From Mucilaginibacter celer (GTDB lineage: Bacteria; Bacteroidota; Bacteroidia; Sphingobacteriales; Sphingobacteriaceae), in assembly GCF_003576455.2 (NCBI RefSeq), contig NZ_CP032869.1:4030001-4094000 (forward strand): a stretch of 64,000 nt of DNA, in the 5' to 3' direction. Positions 34,481-42,720 of the stretch are shown here, piece by piece. Position 1 is the first letter of the stretch. Each line of letters begins with the position of its first letter. The position numbers were made by a program, and so were the translations under genes. The notes under the pieces are model-generated. The model made no database searches, was not told where the DNA came from, and saw only the letters and a list, made by a program, of their open reading frames with translations.

Positions 34481-34720
34481 ATGACCGCAGCAAACAAAAA
34501 TATTGTTGATACCTACGCCGGCTTGTTCGAAGGACTTGATGCATTCACTAAACTGGAATTGATAGAACGTTTGTCTAAATCTCTGAAAAAAGAGAATAGT
34601 TCAAAGGAAAGCGCATTTTATAAATCTTTTGGCGCTTTCGGAACCGACAAGCCTGCCGAAGAAATAGTAAAAGAAATCAAAGCTTCCAGAAAATTCCTCG
34701 AAAAAGACCTCAAATTCTGA
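34481..34720 (+). CDS. Putative antitoxin of a VapBC-type pair
   Basis: This 79-residue acidic/basic helical protein has an N-terminal segment ‘TYAGLFEGLDAFTKLELIERLSKSLK’ and a C-terminal tail ‘EEIVKEIKASRKFLEKDLKF’ typical of toxin-neutralising peptides. I do not see a clear AbrB, RHH or Phd DNA-binding motif. The antitoxin call rests mainly on context: its TGA overlaps the ATG of a PIN-domain toxin gene by 1 nt. It should bind and block the toxin and may autoregulate the operon. Confidence 0.7.
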   Translation: MTAANKNIVDTYAGLFEGLDAFTKLELIERLSKSLKKENSSKESAFYKSFGAFGTDKPAEEIVKEIKASRKFLEKDLKF

Positions 34721-35133
34721 TGCAATATCTTCTTGATACCAGTACTTGTGTTTTCTTTTTAAGAGGCAAATTAGATCTGGCGACAGTTATCCGTGAAAAG
34801 GGGCGCAATAATTTTTTCATTTCCGAGATTACGGTTATGGAGTTACGATTTGGGGCAGAAAATAGCGACCATCCATCCAAGTCACACAAAGCTGTAGACG
34901 ATTTTGTTGGCGGCCTTTCCATCATACCGATATTCGGCAGCATCAAACGCTACGCTAAAGAAAAGGTACGTTTGAGGAGGCTTGGCTTGCCTATCAATGA
35001 CGAATTCGATCTTCTGATAGCTGTTACTGCTGTAGAGAACAAGCTCACCCTCGTTACAGATAATGTTAAGGATTTTGACAGGATTGAAGGAATCCTCATC
35101 GAAAATTGGTTTAAAAGAAATACAACCTTATAA
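34720..35133 (+). CDS. vapC: PIN-domain toxin, VapC-type RNase
   Basis: This 137-residue protein has PIN-domain acidic residues in place: Asp6 (LLDTS), Glu41 (TVMELRFG), Asp97 (NDEFDLLIA) and Asp114 (LVTDNVKDF). These bind Mg and cleave RNA, typically tRNA or rRNA, so the enzyme looks intact. It overlaps the stop of the small upstream antitoxin gene by 1 nt. The pair sits between the FecR and sigma genes on the opposite strand, with 300 nt of non-coding sequence after it, suggesting it came in with the inserted block. Confidence 0.9.
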   Translation: MQYLLDTSTCVFFLRGKLDLATVIREKGRNNFFISEITVMELRFGAENSDHPSKSHKAVDDFVGGLSIIPIFGSIKRYAKEKVRLRRLGLPINDEFDLLIAVTAVENKLTLVTDNVKDFDRIEGILIENWFKRNTTL

Positions 35134-35434
35134 GAATCACCATCGCCCTCTTAAATATTTCCTTCTTATATGAAAGGATAAACAAATATTTTTTGAACTT
35201 CTTTTTTGAGATACCTTTCAACAGTTACCAAGACACCTATGTAACTCAAATTAAACTTCGTACCGCGTTTCATCAAATGCACTCAAACCGGTAAATAGAT
35301 TTGCTTACGCATATCGTCTGATCAATCTGGCTGTAAATTTCTTAATGGTCTTTTAAACAAAATACATTAGGTCCTTTAAACAAACCTCTTCGGAGCATTT
35401 TGCCCCAATTTTGCATTGTAAATTTTTAAATACA
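35134..35434. other. Intergenic stretch with no gene seen
   Basis: This 301-nt AT-rich spacer lies between vapC and the reductase gene. I found no ORF, terminator or repeat that I trust. A promoter for the reductase is expected near the end; CAATTTTG at about 35405 is one mismatch from the TAnnTTTG form. The lack of features fits a junction between separately acquired pieces. Confidence 0.4.
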
Positions 35435-36481
35435 ATGACAACAACAAATTCAAACAATAACACAACTGTATTGGTAACAGGCGGCTCGGGCTTTATAGCT
35501 GCGCACTGTATTATTAAATTAATAGAGGCCGGTTACGAGGTAAAAACCACCGTACGCTCATTAACCCGCGAACCAGAGGTACGCGAAATGCTGCGCCAGG
35601 GCGGTATTGAAGTCGGCGACAAACTATCATTTACAGAGGCCGACCTGAGCAATGATAAAGGCTGGGTTGAAGCCGCAAGCGGCTGTACTTATGTAATTCA
35701 CCCTGCCTCGCCTACCCCGTTAAAAGGCTTTAAACACGAAGATGAAATGATAATCCCGGCACGTGAGGGTGTGTTGCGTGTATTGCGAGCTTCCCGCGAT
35801 GCAGGTGCTAAACGTGTAGTGCTAACCTCGGCCTTTGGCGCGGTAGGCTTTGGGCATAAACCTGGCAAAGAACCATTTACCGAAAACGATTGGACCCCGG
35901 TAAACGATACCGTACCGGCTTACCAAAAATCAAAAACGCTATCAGAAATGGCAGCCTGGGATTTTATTAAAACCGAGGGCGGTAAGCTGGAACTCTCAAC
36001 AGTAAACCCCGTAGCGGTTGCAGGCCCTATTTTAGGCACCGATTACTCACATTCGATATCTATTATTCAAAACATGCTTTACGGCAAAATGCCCGGTTGC
36101 CCGCGCATCAATACCGGTTTTGTTGATGTACGCGACGTGGCCGACCTGCACCTGCGCACAATGACCGATCCTGCTGCCAACGGTGAACGCTTTTTAGCCA
36201 TAGCCGGCGAAAGTTTATGGATGGTTGATGTGGCTAAGATCCTGAAACGCCGGTTGGGCGATAAAGCCGAAAAAATTAAAGCGAGGAATATTCCTAACTG
36301 GGTTATCCGTATGGCTGGAGCTACTGATCCGGTAGCTAAGGAAATTACGCCCATGCTCGACAGAAATATGAACGCCACAAGCGAGAAAGCAATGCGCATG
36401 CTGGGCTGGCAACCACGCAGCGCAGAAGATGCGATAGTGGCCACAGCCGAAAGCCTGTTTAAATTTGGAATTATTAAATAG
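35435..36481 (+). CDS. NAD(P)-dependent aldehyde reductase / dihydroflavonol-4-reductase-like epimerase
   Basis: I start at the ATG at 35435 (MTTTNSNNNTTVLVTGGSGFIAAHCI); the frame extends upstream only through a TTG at 35411. The 348-residue extended SDR has a cofactor motif TGGSGFIAAH, catalytic Tyr in ‘YQKSKTLSEMAAW’ and ‘NPVAVAGPILG’, matching the dihydroflavonol 4-reductase/aldehyde reductase group. Such bacterial enzymes reduce aldehydes or ketones with NADPH. It is followed after 8 nt by an AraC regulator in the same orientation, so the pair is an operon in which the regulator may control the reductase. Confidence 0.88.
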   Translation: MTTTNSNNNTTVLVTGGSGFIAAHCIIKLIEAGYEVKTTVRSLTREPEVREMLRQGGIEVGDKLSFTEADLSNDKGWVEAASGCTYVIHPASPTPLKGFKHEDEMIIPAREGVLRVLRASRDAGAKRVVLTSAFGAVGFGHKPGKEPFTENDWTPVNDTVPAYQKSKTLSEMAAWDFIKTEGGKLELSTVNPVAVAGPILGTDYSHSISIIQNMLYGKMPGCPRINTGFVDVRDVADLHLRTMTDPAANGERFLAIAGESLWMVDVAKILKRRLGDKAEKIKARNIPNWVIRMAGATDPVAKEITPMLDRNMNATSEKAMRMLGWQPRSAEDAIVATAESLFKFGIIK

Positions 36482-36489
36482 CTAAATTT

Positions 36490-37305
36490 ATGCCGATGGA
36501 ACAAAACGGAGCAGAAAGCCGGGCAATGATATTTGTATCCTGCAAGCGCGAAAAACATTACAGCCGCGAAGTTATACTGCCTTGGCATGCCCTGGTGCGG
36601 GTATATGCAGGTGAAATGCGGATTGTATCTGCCGATCGTTCCTTTGTTTTCCGGGCAGGAGATACTGTGCTGCTGCCCCGCAATCAGTTGGGGCGGCTTA
36701 GCAAAGTACCTTTTAATGGCGAGGCTTTTAAATCGGTATCTATCTGTTTTCCGCAGGAAACTTTGCAAAAATATTATTCGGCAATTCAACAGCCTTTAAT
36801 TGTACCTGTACCACCGGATGCGAGGTTACTAAGCCAGCATCCGCTGCTGGAAAGTTTGTTCAGTTCGTTATTGCCTTATTTTGATTTGGCCGATGAATTG
36901 CCGCAAGAAGTAACCGACATTAAAGTAAACGAGGCCATTGCTGTTCTTCGGTCCATCGATAAATCGGTAGATAATGTTTTAGGGCATTTTGAAGAACCAG
37001 GCAAAATTGACCTGGCCGATTTTATGGAAAAGAACTACATGTTTAACCTTACGGCTACCCGCTTTGGCTATTTAACCGGCCGAAGCTTAACTACCTTTAA
37101 GCGCGATTTTAAAAAAGCCTTTGGAGATACCCCAGAAAAATGGCTCACCCGCAAACGGCTCGAAACCGCCCATTACCAGATTGTAGAGCAGAAGCGCAAG
37201 CCATCCGATGTTTATTTTGAGGTAGGGTTTGAGAATTTGTCGCATTTCTCGTATGCTTTTAAAAAGCAGTTTGGGTATAACCCGACGAGTGTGGCAAATA
37301 ACTAA
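36490..37305 (+). CDS. AraC family transcriptional regulator
   Basis: This 271-residue protein has an N-terminal cupin-like effector domain (about 10-120: ‘FVFRAGDTVLLPRNQLGRLSKVPFNGEAFKSVSICFP’) and a C-terminal double helix-turn-helix (about 175-270: ‘LADFMEKNYMFNLTATRFGYLTGRSLTTFKRDFKKAFGDTPEKWL’, ‘DVYFEVGFENLSHFSYAFKKQFGYNP’). The effector is unknown. It is 8 nt downstream of the reductase and so probably senses its substrate. Confidence 0.9.
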   Translation: MPMEQNGAESRAMIFVSCKREKHYSREVILPWHALVRVYAGEMRIVSADRSFVFRAGDTVLLPRNQLGRLSKVPFNGEAFKSVSICFPQETLQKYYSAIQQPLIVPVPPDARLLSQHPLLESLFSSLLPYFDLADELPQEVTDIKVNEAIAVLRSIDKSVDNVLGHFEEPGKIDLADFMEKNYMFNLTATRFGYLTGRSLTTFKRDFKKAFGDTPEKWLTRKRLETAHYQIVEQKRKPSDVYFEVGFENLSHFSYAFKKQFGYNPTSVANN

Positions 37306-37344
37306 ACTAATATAGAAATTCGTATTTTGACTTAAATTAGGTTT

Positions 37345-37593
37345 ATGAAAACCATATCTGTCGATGAGTTTAAGGCAAATTTTGCGAAAGTGATTAATCA
37401 CGTCAAAGCGGGCGAGAACTTTGCAGTTAACAACAATGAAAACAAAGAGGTTATCGGGTATTTCTTAGCCAAACAGCCTGCGCAAAAACTTAAACGCAAA
37501 TTGGGTCTCTTCGAAGGGAAGATGAAAATTGAGTTTAAGCCTGGCTTTAAAATGACCGACGAAGAATTTTGCGGCTACCAGCCAAGAGTATAA
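37345..37593 (+). CDS. Orphan Phd/YefM-like antitoxin
   Basis: This 82-residue protein begins ‘MKTISVDEFKANFAKVINHVKAGENFAVNNN’, the typical fold of prevent-host-death/VapB antitoxins (DNA-binding N-terminus), then a C-terminal toxin-binding tail ‘KLGLFEGKMKIEFKPGFKMTDEEFCG’. No toxin gene follows: the next gene, 31 nt on, is the sigma factor on the opposite strand. Either the toxin was lost or it acts in trans. The ATG at 37345 is well placed. Confidence 0.75.
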   Translation: MKTISVDEFKANFAKVINHVKAGENFAVNNNENKEVIGYFLAKQPAQKLKRKLGLFEGKMKIEFKPGFKMTDEEFCGYQPRV

Positions 37594-37624
37594 GTAATCT
37601 CGAAAAGTATAGTAATAATTACAA

Positions 37625-38206
37625 TCAACCCATCCAAAAAACCAGGGCAAGCATAAATATCAGATCAGAATACTGCAACTGTGATTTTAAGGTTTTAAGC
37701 GCCTCTACCATATGATTTTTAACCGTATTGGGCGAAATCTGCAATTGATCGGCAATTTCCTTGTGCGTGAGGTGTTCAACCCTGCTCAACCTGAAAATGA
37801 CTTGCTGCTGGCGCGGCAGTTTATTGATAATGCGTTCGGTAAATTGCTCCAGATCGCTTACCAGCATTTCCTCTTCGGTATCATTATGAATGGTGGCAAT
37901 ATGATTAACCAGTTTATCCGAAAGCTCGCGCGACTGGCAGATCTGCCTTAGTGAATTTAACGACAGCCGTTTGGCAATCACATACAGGTACAACCAGATA
38001 TCTCCTTCGGCATTTAGTTTCTGCCGGTTGGTCCACAAATTAATAAAGCACTCCTGCACTATCTCTTCGCTCTGCTGCCCGTCTTTTAAAAAGCGGTACG
38101 CAAGGCGATAAACTTTGCTGCTGTATGCCTCATAAATGGCATCAAAAGCAGCTTCATCGCCCTTAATCAATTGTTGGATATGGTGGCTGTTAATACTCTT
38201 ACCCAC
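37625..38206 (-). CDS. ECF sigma factor, probable partner of FecR at 33021-34238
   Basis: This 193-residue ECF sigma factor has region 2 (about 20-90: ‘AAFDAIYEAYSSKVYRLAYRFLKDGQQSEEIVQECFINLWTNR’), a linker and region 4 (about 130-180: ‘LPRQQQVIFRLSRVEHLTHKEIADQLQISPNTVKNHMVEALKTLK’). It also has the short hydrophobic C-terminal tail (‘SDLIFMLALVFWMG’) seen in SusC/FecR-linked sigma factors. The start codon is GTG; an in-frame stop immediately upstream rules out a longer start. It is 3.4 kb from the FecR gene, on the same strand, with the inserted plus-strand genes between. It should drive transcription of the PUL when released. Confidence 0.92.
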   Translation of the reverse strand: MGKSINSHHIQQLIKGDEAAFDAIYEAYSSKVYRLAYRFLKDGQQSEEIVQECFINLWTNRQKLNAEGDIWLYLYVIAKRLSLNSLRQICQSRELSDKLVNHIATIHNDTEEEMLVSDLEQFTERIINKLPRQQQVIFRLSRVEHLTHKEIADQLQISPNTVKNHMVEALKTLKSQLQYSDLIFMLALVFWMG

Positions 38207-38822
38207 TTCAGTTTAATATAATTGGTGAGATAAAAGTAAAAAGTAAATTTTAAATTAACATAGCAAAAACCAGATAATAAATTGAAGTAGTGTTGTTGTA
38301 GTGGTACTTTTTTAACAAAAATAAATGTTTTTATAACTGAATATCAGCTAAAAACGAAGCAAAAACGATTAAGCAACAATGGCCATATTTAAGCTTGTTG
38401 CGACATTTTGTTGAAAAATATTAACGCAGATTTTGCGATTTTAATATCCGCACGACGAAAAAGGACCAAAATTTAATAAAAAAACTATTGTAGCTAAACT
38501 ATCATCCCTATCGGCAAGGCTAAATTTCAACTATGACTCCGCCTTCAAATAAGCTTCGGACCGGTCGGGTAACTCTCCATTAATAAGTTCGGCGCAATGC
38601 TATCCACCGGTGTATTTCAAATATTAATTTTTTATAAGCTATTTAATGCGGTGAGTGCCGTAAAACCGCGTAATGTATCCTACAAAATTAAAGCAGCCAT
38701 TTTTTAGGTAAACCCATCCCCTACGGACCGACAAATTATTAGTTTGCAATGTTTAAAGTTTAAATGTACCTTTATATCAGGTTCCCCAACATTTGTAACA
38801 AATTCCTGCAATTCAAACATTT
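38207..38822. promoter_or_regulatory. 616-nt intergenic region between divergent sigma and lipoprotein genes
   Basis: I see no protein-coding signal. Only the right end has a clear promoter (listed separately). The middle (38330-38740) is AT-rich with scattered GC-rich patches such as GGACCGGTCGGG, and could hold the promoter of the sigma gene and an undetected small RNA. No TAnnTTTG element was found on the minus strand in the part I examined. Confidence 0.35.
38743..38774 (+). promoter_or_regulatory. Promoter of the lipoprotein gene at 38823
   Basis: A -33 box TTTG (38743-38746) and a -7 box TACCTTTA (38767-38774, seven of eight bases in TAnnTTTG) are separated by 20 nt, the expected spacing for the Bacteroidota housekeeping sigma factor. 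Transcription would start about 10 nt further on, some 40 nt before the ATG. Confidence 0.5.
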
Positions 38823-39626
38823 ATGAACCTAAAAAACGCCATTGTGCTTATTACGGTAATAAGCATGATAACCGGCTGTAAAAAAGATGCCGGTGAAATC
38901 ACCACACCAACCATTCCCACTCCGGTTGTTAAAGTAAAAGATACCATATACCTGCTCAATAAAATGGTAACCAATTATTTGCTTACTCCATCGCCGGTAA
39001 CCCAAACCGAAACGTTTACCTATAACCCGGCCCGGCAGTTAATAAAACACGTTTACGATTATAAAAGCTATACAAGCAACTTTACAACTACCTTTACCAT
39101 AGCATATAACGATGGTAAAGTTAGCGAAATCAGCAGTTCGGCTACCAAACCCTACCCCTGGAATAAAATACGATATAGCTATTTTGGCCGCGATATACAT
39201 GTGGTATACAACTACCCCGCTGCAAGCAAAGACAGTATTGTAATTACCCTGAACAATAAAGACCTGGCCGAAAAAGTGCAGGGTAACGGCCAGTATTACA
39301 TTTTAAAGTACGATGCCGACGGCAATATTGAAAACCGAAGCCAGTACGAAAACAAAAACCCGGCAAAACCTACGTTCAACAACGATTACACTTACGATAA
39401 AAAGCCAAGTCCTTTTTGGGCATTGCGCAATAATATTTACATTACCTACCAGGCTTTTAACGATATAAATACATTTGTCAATAATCGTACAAGCAATAAC
39501 AAACTGGAGTTATACAACTACACATATAACGAAAGTGGGTACCCAAAACAAATGGTTACAGTACACAGTTCGGTTGCGGTAAAAAAGGTTGATTATACCT
39601 ATACACGTATTATAGTAGATAAATAA
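38823..39626 (+). CDS. Lipoprotein with YD-repeat-like beta segments
   Basis: This 267-residue lipoprotein has the signal ‘ISMITGC’, with Cys19 followed by KKDAGE. Downstream is a Thr/Pro-rich stretch and then repeated beta-hairpin units such as ‘FTYNPARQLIKHVYDY’, ‘TIAYNDGKVSEISS’, ‘ILKYDADGNIENRSQYEN’ and ‘YTYNESGYPKQMV’. These resemble the RHS/YD-like or DUF4595 repeats often found in Bacteroidota lipoproteins. Function is unknown; it is probably anchored to the cell surface or periplasm. Its own promoter lies at 38743-38774. It converges with the gene at 39629, 2 nt away. Confidence 0.75.
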   Translation: MNLKNAIVLITVISMITGCKKDAGEITTPTIPTPVVKVKDTIYLLNKMVTNYLLTPSPVTQTETFTYNPARQLIKHVYDYKSYTSNFTTTFTIAYNDGKVSEISSSATKPYPWNKIRYSYFGRDIHVVYNYPAASKDSIVITLNNKDLAEKVQGNGQYYILKYDADGNIENRSQYENKNPAKPTFNNDYTYDKKPSPFWALRNNIYITYQAFNDINTFVNNRTSNNKLELYNYTYNESGYPKQMVTVHSSVAVKKVDYTYTRIIVDK

Positions 39627-39628
39627 AC

Positions 39629-40099
39629 TCAGGCAATGTGGCCATTAGCATCGCTGAACCTCGAGCCCAGTTTTGCCTTCAGATAAGTTTCGAGCTGCGC
39701 AAGAGCCTGGTTATTAACTATCTCTTTTACGCTTAATTTATGCTTTTCATCTTTCCCTTCGATAATTAACGAAGGGACTTTTTTAACCGAAATGTAAATA
39801 CAATATCCACCCAGCAAAAGCGGTAAAACAGGTAGCCCTATTGATTCGATATAGATAACATGTACATGCGGGTTATTAAAACTTTTAATTACACCAATGA
39901 TCTGTAATATCGAAAAAACAATTAATGCAGCGCCTGCAACCAATGTTAATACCACATTTTTTGTTTCGACTGCACGCCTGAAGTCGGCCCTGTCAATATC
40001 ATCAAAAGCAATGGTTTTATAATTAAAGCGGTTACGCAGTAAGTGAACACCCTGGGCTGATAAAGCAAAATCTTTAGCCTCGATATCGTAACGGTTCAT
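39629..40099 (-). CDS. Membrane protein of unknown function
   Basis: This 156-residue protein has a short cytosolic N-terminus with ‘IEAKDFALSAQGVHLLRNRFNYKTIAFDDIDR’, two hydrophobic helices (about 48-68 and 87-106) and a soluble C-terminal region (‘IIEGKDEKHKLSVKEIVNNQALAQLETYLK’). The layout resembles the PH-like/DUF6232-type membrane proteins of Bacteroidota, but I cannot name a family firmly. It converges with the lipoprotein gene at 39626, leaving only 2 nt between stops. Confidence 0.7.
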   Translation of the reverse strand: MNRYDIEAKDFALSAQGVHLLRNRFNYKTIAFDDIDRADFRRAVETKNVVLTLVAGAALIVFSILQIIGVIKSFNNPHVHVIYIESIGLPVLPLLLGGYCIYISVKKVPSLIIEGKDEKHKLSVKEIVNNQALAQLETYLKAKLGSRFSDANGHIA

Positions 40100-40260
40100 T
40101 TTTTTGTGATATGTTTAGTTTTTCCAGATAAAGATGAAAGGCCTAAAGTAAGCACAAAACCCGAACTTGCCTCTCTGTTTTTCGAGGCTTGTTAATAATT
40201 AAATCGCCGGAAATAAATATTACCTGTTAACTTTACATCATTATCTTATCACTATAACTC

Positions 40261-40875
40261 ATGAATCCTGTATTCCGTTCTGCGCTGATTATTGCTTTAA
40301 GTTTAATTTCGCTTATGTTTTCCATCAGCAGGTGCCGGCAAAACCAGGCCCGCCGCCAACAGCAGATGCAAGCAGGCTGGACACCCGAAGTGGAACGGCA
40401 GATGTATAATTTATTTTACGAAAAAGCAGCCCAGTTTACCAATAATGACGATGAACGGAAACAATTTTCGGCCTGTTGCATGATCAAGCTGAAGGCTTTG
40501 CTTCCTAACGGAATAACCGGAACAGAACTGATGACCGACAGCGTAAAAGCGGCAGCCATAAAAATGGGACTGGAGTGTTCAAAAAACATCCACTCGCAGC
40601 TAAATATCTGGCAACCCGAAGTTGTGCAGCAGCTTAAACTGCAATTTTATTCGTATCCTGAAGTTAAATTGTTGCCCGCCAATGTGAAAAAGGAATATGT
40701 AGATTGCCTGGCATTTAGGGTTACAACCGATTATCCGACCGCTACCGGCGCAGATAGTATTGATTCGAAAAAGCTAAAACGGGTTGTTGAAAAAGCGCGC
40801 AACGGTTGCCTGGTTTTAATAGCGAATAAGTTCAATAAACTTAAAATAAAAAAGGATACAACAAAGGCCAAATAA
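40261..40875 (+). CDS. Single-pass or lipid-anchored protein of unknown function
   Basis: This 204-residue protein has an N-terminal hydrophobic segment (about 7-23, ‘ALIIALSLISLMFSISRC’), where Cys25 could be a lipid anchor or the segment a simple membrane helix. The rest is helical and charged, with paired cysteines (‘FSACCMIK’, ‘GLECSKNIH’, ‘YVDCLAFR’, ‘NGCLVLI’) that could form disulfides in the periplasm. The family is not recognised. It converges with the XRE regulator gene, 1 nt apart at 40877. Confidence 0.65.
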   Translation: MNPVFRSALIIALSLISLMFSISRCRQNQARRQQQMQAGWTPEVERQMYNLFYEKAAQFTNNDDERKQFSACCMIKLKALLPNGITGTELMTDSVKAAAIKMGLECSKNIHSQLNIWQPEVVQQLKLQFYSYPEVKLLPANVKKEYVDCLAFRVTTDYPTATGADSIDSKKLKRVVEKARNGCLVLIANKFNKLKIKKDTTKAK

Positions 40876-40876
40876 A

Positions 40877-41152
40877 TCAGCTGGCCTGCATCAGCTCGCC
40901 CTCAATTAAACACAGCGGCGATTTAACCGGCGCGGCAAGTAATTCAAAAAAATCAACTTCAAGCATTTTGGCTATCAGCATCAACCGCTCAAGGGTAAGT
41001 TCCATGCTGCCTAATTCAATTTTACTGAACGAATTTTGTGATATATGCAACATTGCCCCACATTGCCCCTGCGAATAACCTTTTTGTATGCGCCTTGTAC
41101 GGATATCAGATAAAATAGCCTGCACCCGGCTATTCACTATTTCAACATTCAT
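40877..41152 (-). CDS. XRE family helix-turn-helix regulator
   Basis: This 91-residue protein contains one HTH_3 domain (about 8-70: ‘ILSDIRTRRIQKGYSQGQCGAMLHISQNSFSKIELGSMELTLERLMLIAKMLEV’). It is DNA-binding, with no other domain. Its length and small size are typical of stand-alone regulators or antitoxins. No toxin is next to it; the neighbouring gene at 40261 is on the other strand and converges with it. Target unknown. Confidence 0.85.
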   Translation of the reverse strand: MNVEIVNSRVQAILSDIRTRRIQKGYSQGQCGAMLHISQNSFSKIELGSMELTLERLMLIAKMLEVDFFELLAAPVKSPLCLIEGELMQAS

Positions 41153-41295
41153 GATTAACGGTTTGATAATAGCAATATACGGCAGATGTTAAACCAAAGT
41201 TGCGGCAACTGTTATAATGCGTAAAAACACGTATGTGTGATGGGTTAAAAAAGCCTGGTGGTGGTGTAATTAACGGGGTAAATGTTTAAATGTCA

Positions 41296-41547
41296 TCACT
41301 TTCCCACCATAAACCCAATACTCTTCGCTTCCTCCTTTTTCACCACCAAACCCTCAATAAACAACTGCCCATCCTTTATTTTATAATTTAGCGAACGCTC
41401 ATCAACCTGATAATCCTCCCCGGTAAAAATATCCTTCAGTTTATTCGCCAACGCTTTCCTGTCAAACGCGGGGCTCAGGCTAAGCTGCTCATCAAGCGGG
41501 GCCAGCACAATGCCGTCCACTTTGTACGAAAATATTTTTGAATCCAT
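41296..41547 (-). CDS. Small protein of unknown function
   Basis: This 83-residue protein starts ‘MDSKIFSYKVDGIVLAPLDEQLSLSPAFDRKALANKLKDIF’ and ends ‘GLVVKKEEAKSIGFMVGK’. No signal peptide, helix-turn-helix or known motif was seen. The sequence alternates hydrophobic and charged residues like a compact alpha/beta domain. It follows the TPM-domain gene on the same strand after 36 nt and may be in its operon. The family is not recognised. Confidence 0.65.
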   Translation of the reverse strand: MDSKIFSYKVDGIVLAPLDEQLSLSPAFDRKALANKLKDIFTGEDYQVDERSLNYKIKDGQLFIEGLVVKKEEAKSIGFMVGK

Positions 41548-41583
41548 TTGATAAAGATAGTATTTCCGGTGGCTAAGGTTAAA

Positions 41584-42432
41584 CTACCAGTCGGAGGTTG
41601 AGCCGCCGCCGTTTGAAAAACTACCGCCGGATGAAGAAGAAGATGATGATGATGAGCCTGAATTGTTTCGCCTGCGATCATCATCGTCATTATTATCATA
41701 ATAATTGTTAGTGGTGTTATTGTAATAATTATCTTCCCGCCAGCGGTTGCGGCGATAGTAGCGCCTGTCGAAAAAGCTTGTACCGGCAGGATAGCCGCCC
41801 CAACCATCTCCTTTGTGTTTTATACACATGCGCACAAAGGCCACAATTGCAAAAATCGCAAGTGCAATAAATCCCAGCAATATCAACAGTACCCCTACCG
41901 GCCCTATGTCTGTGGATTGTGTAGTGGTTGTTTTTTGGGCAACCGGTTCTGCTACCGGGGCTGGAGGTGGCACAAAATATTGGTTTAGCCGCTGTACCAG
42001 ATTGCTAAGCCCTCCGTTGTAATCTTTTTGTCTGAAATAGGGTTTAATACCATCAAGCAAGCCTTCACGCTCAATAACCGAAAGCTTTTGCAGCACGGCG
42101 CTATCCAACTCGATATGTTGTTTATGCTGATTTATGGCCGCAACATATACAATGCCCTTACCTGCTGTGCCCACATGCCATTTACGGCCTATCAATACAG
42201 CAAATTTATCAATGGTGTATTTGTGGGGCACGGTTTTTACCAACACTATGGCTACCTGTACTTTAGATGCTTTTTCGAGGGCATGGAGTTGTTTGCCTAA
42301 TGTTAAAGCCTGATTTTTGCTTAGCACCTGCGCAAAATCATTTACATAAATATTTTTTTGAGGTGCGGGGATCTGGGCAAAACTGTATTGCGCTAAAAGC
42401 AGCAATACAAAAAACAGTATTTTTTTCATCAT
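41584..42432 (-). CDS. Secreted or membrane TPM domain protein
   Basis: After a signal peptide (‘LLLLAQYSFAQ’) comes a TPM domain (about 25-160: ‘VNDFAQVLSKNQALTLGKQLHALEKASKVQVAIVLVKTVP’, ‘KWHVGTAGKGIVYVAAINQHKQHIELDSAV’). A transmembrane helix follows near 180-205, then a low-complexity tail rich in Asn, Tyr, Asp, Arg, Ser and Gly ending in GGGSTSDW. TPM domains (the Psb32/YgcG group) are thought to act as phosphatases or envelope-assembly factors; I claim no substrate. The Gly-Ser tail is normal for YgcG-like proteins. Confidence 0.88.
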   Translation of the reverse strand: MMKKILFFVLLLLAQYSFAQIPAPQKNIYVNDFAQVLSKNQALTLGKQLHALEKASKVQVAIVLVKTVPHKYTIDKFAVLIGRKWHVGTAGKGIVYVAAINQHKQHIELDSAVLQKLSVIEREGLLDGIKPYFRQKDYNGGLSNLVQRLNQYFVPPPAPVAEPVAQKTTTTQSTDIGPVGVLLILLGFIALAIFAIVAFVRMCIKHKGDGWGGYPAGTSFFDRRYYRRNRWREDNYYNNTTNNYYDNNDDDDRRRNNSGSSSSSSSSSGGSFSNGGGSTSDW

Positions 42433-42492
42433 GATAAGGCCGGTATCAAATAACAGCTTACTAAGGTAAAAATAAAAACAGCTTACGCCGCT

Positions 42493-42672
42493 CTACTTTT
42501 TGGGATATCGTTTTGGGGGCGCACTTTTTTTACGATGCCCATATAAGCCATGCTGAGGTAATTCCTGCTGCCGGCTGGCAGCAGGAGGAAGATTATTACC
42601 TGTATTACTAAGTTCTACGTTTTTATATGCTTCAGGAACCCACTCTAACCTTATCCTGCAATTTTTATCCAT
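42493..42672 (-). CDS. Candidate 59-residue small protein
   Basis: An ATG at 42672 opens a 59-codon frame to a TAG at 42493-42495, below the usual length cutoff. The product starts MDKNCRIRLEWVPEAYKN, has ‘NNLPPAASRQQELPQHG’ in the middle and ends in a basic ‘HRKKSAPPKRYPKK’. It lies 48 nt beyond the stop of the sugar isomerase-like gene on the same strand, so it could be co-transcribed. The lysine/proline-rich tail recalls small nucleic-acid-binding or ribosome-associated peptides, but I have no family match. It could be a chance frame in the 288-nt gap. Confidence 0.45.
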   Translation of the reverse strand: MDKNCRIRLEWVPEAYKNVELSNTGNNLPPAASRQQELPQHGLYGHRKKSAPPKRYPKK

Positions 42673-42720
42673 TGATCTTTAATTGCATCTAATTTAATAA
42701 AAAAACACAGCTTATAACTG

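Noticed and set aside
36079..36789. Minus-strand frame of 236 codons across the reductase and AraC genes
   Set aside because: It is opposite two recognised genes and has a biased composition.
34239..38206. Direct repeats marking the edges of the block between FecR and sigma
   Set aside because: The sequences at 34239-34260 and 37594-37624 were compared by eye and share no clear target duplication, so no insertion-sequence boundary is claimed.
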